Source of the DNA: Megalobrama amblycephala
Taxonomy: Eukaryota; Chordata; Actinopteri; Cypriniformes; Xenocyprididae
Assembly: GCF_018812025.1 (NCBI RefSeq)
Contig: NC_063054.1
Coordinates: forward strand, 22,455,308 to 22,519,307
DNA length: 64,000 nt
Direction: 5' to 3'
Part shown: positions 51,592 through 64,000 of the stretch, piece after piece
Layout: each line of letters starts with the position of its first letter
How positions within the stretch are numbered: position 1 is the stretch's first letter
Made by a program: the position numbers and the translations under genes
Notes under the pieces: generated by a model
The model's database searches: none
What the model was told of the DNA's origin: nothing
Seen by the model: the letters and a program-made list of their open reading frames with translations, nothing else

Positions 51592-51924
51592 CGTATCCCT
51601 GCTTTTGCATATCCTTCCGCAGACTCACGGGTGCATGCAACGCAGCATGCTTGTGCAGTTGAGTGCAGGGTCTCGGTCTCAGAACTGTTTGCATGGGCGG
51701 AAATGGCCCATGGTCACTGTGGAGTATAGCTCATACAGTTACCATCTTCAAGTTTCATGGGCATATATGAGCATGGGCGGCCAGAGTGGGGTGCTTTTAG
51801 GTAGAATAAGGGGGTTTCTGGGCCAAACTATATAGCTAACCCCAATGTTTGGATTGGGGTGGACGAGATAACGGGGACTGTGATTATAAGAGTCATTCTG
51901 GCTCCGTTTCATAATCAAAGGGGT

Positions 51925-63401
<11,477 letters not shown>

Positions 63402-64000
63402 CTGCAAAAACACACATACAGATACGCGCATGTAGCGACGAACACAAGCATGCAATGTGTGTACTGAGACAGAGGGAGAGAGAAAGTGTGTGGTGCAGAC
63501 ATCAAAGCTGATTGGGTGAGGGACGTCACTCCATTCTTCAGCTGCATTAAGACATACATGCAACACATACATACAAACACATACATTCGTGCAGTGGCAG
63601 GAAGCCTGATGAACTAGTGACTGCTGAAGGACAGATCAAAGAAGGAATGGAGATGCCATGCAGCTCTTTGTGCCTGATGTGTGTTTGGGCGCACTGACTG
63701 AGGTCAGTGGTACACTGGGTACTAGTGTACGCACTGTTCAGCCAGTGCAAGTACAGAAAAGTGAGGTCAATGTCTATAAAAGGGACATTGTTAGTGGTGT
63801 GTATTTTTGTTAACATATCAACCTGAGGACAAAATTGATAACAGGAATATAAAAGTGTGAAGTTTACGAATATATCAATATTTGTGTCTACTGCAAAAGA
63901 GAAAAGAAACTCCATATTAATAAAATAATGTTAAATAAGATCAACTGATGTATGAACTGTAAAATGTCAGTTTCGCAATGAATTTCTGGGTAGGTATGAA
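63402..64000 (-). promoter_or_regulatory. map3k7: Intron upstream of the TAK1 cassette exon, with UGCAUG motifs
   Basis: This is the part of the map3k7 intron just upstream of the 27-codon exon. On the transcribed (minus) strand TGCATG occurs at 63449-63454, 63557-63562 and 63657-63662. No upstream coding exon is recognisable up to the window edge. Confidence 0.6.

Larger units (their letters stand above)
50070..51924 (-). other. map3k7: map3k7 3' untranslated region
   Basis: Largely repeat-free, moderately AT-rich sequence runs from the TGA down to an AATAAA hexamer (50089-50094, minus strand). It stops just before a poly-T/TA microsatellite block. Length is about 1.85 kb. The 3' end is inferred from the hexamer and the change in sequence character. 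No coding potential is evident. Confidence 0.65.

Overview
The window is vertebrate nuclear DNA, almost certainly from a teleost and probably a cyprinid. It is AT-rich and intron-dominated, with no operon-like packing. It is crowded with short non-autonomous DNA transposons of kinds that are very abundant in carp-family genomes: TTAA-flanked inverted-repeat elements, hAT-type elements with 8-bp target duplications, foldback elements starting CACTACCGTTC, a tRNA-derived SINE, and long simple repeats. The species cannot be fixed from sequence alone.

Only one protein-coding gene can be demonstrated. On the minus strand, six exons between 63401 and 51925 encode the C-terminal 189 residues of TAK1 (map3k7), the TGF-beta/IL-1/TNF-pathway MAP3 kinase. 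All splice phases agree, ending at a TGA at 51925-51927, with a 3' UTR of about 1.9 kb ending near an AATAAA at 50089-50094. The kinase domain and promoter lie beyond the right edge. The exons include an 81-nt (27-codon) symmetric cassette exon, which corresponds to the mammalian alternatively spliced exon 12, and a 116-nt exon corresponding to mammalian exon 16.

From about 50.0 kb down to 36.3 kb is an intergenic stretch built largely of nested transposons. At about 34.4-36.3 kb is a CpG-rich, repeat-poor block with a full CRE and a strong minus-strand splice donor (35845/35844). In mammals BACH2 lies immediately 3' of MAP3K7 on the same strand, so this block is best read as the promoter and untranslated first exon of bach2. 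The left 35.8 kb would then be bach2 intron 1. No bach2 coding exon was found in the window, so this is a synteny-based inference.

The most interesting observations are: a cluster of four UGCAUG (RBFOX-type) motifs around the TAK1 cassette exon; a 70-codon second reading frame kept open through the terminal TAK1 exon, used if the 116-nt exon is skipped; a compact cluster of BACH/MAF, MYB, E-box and GATA motifs inside the putative bach2 intron; several multi-level transposon nests; and a very long uninterrupted compound tetranucleotide repeat. I found no sign of a wholly new coding system, and most long open frames in the window are fortuitous.
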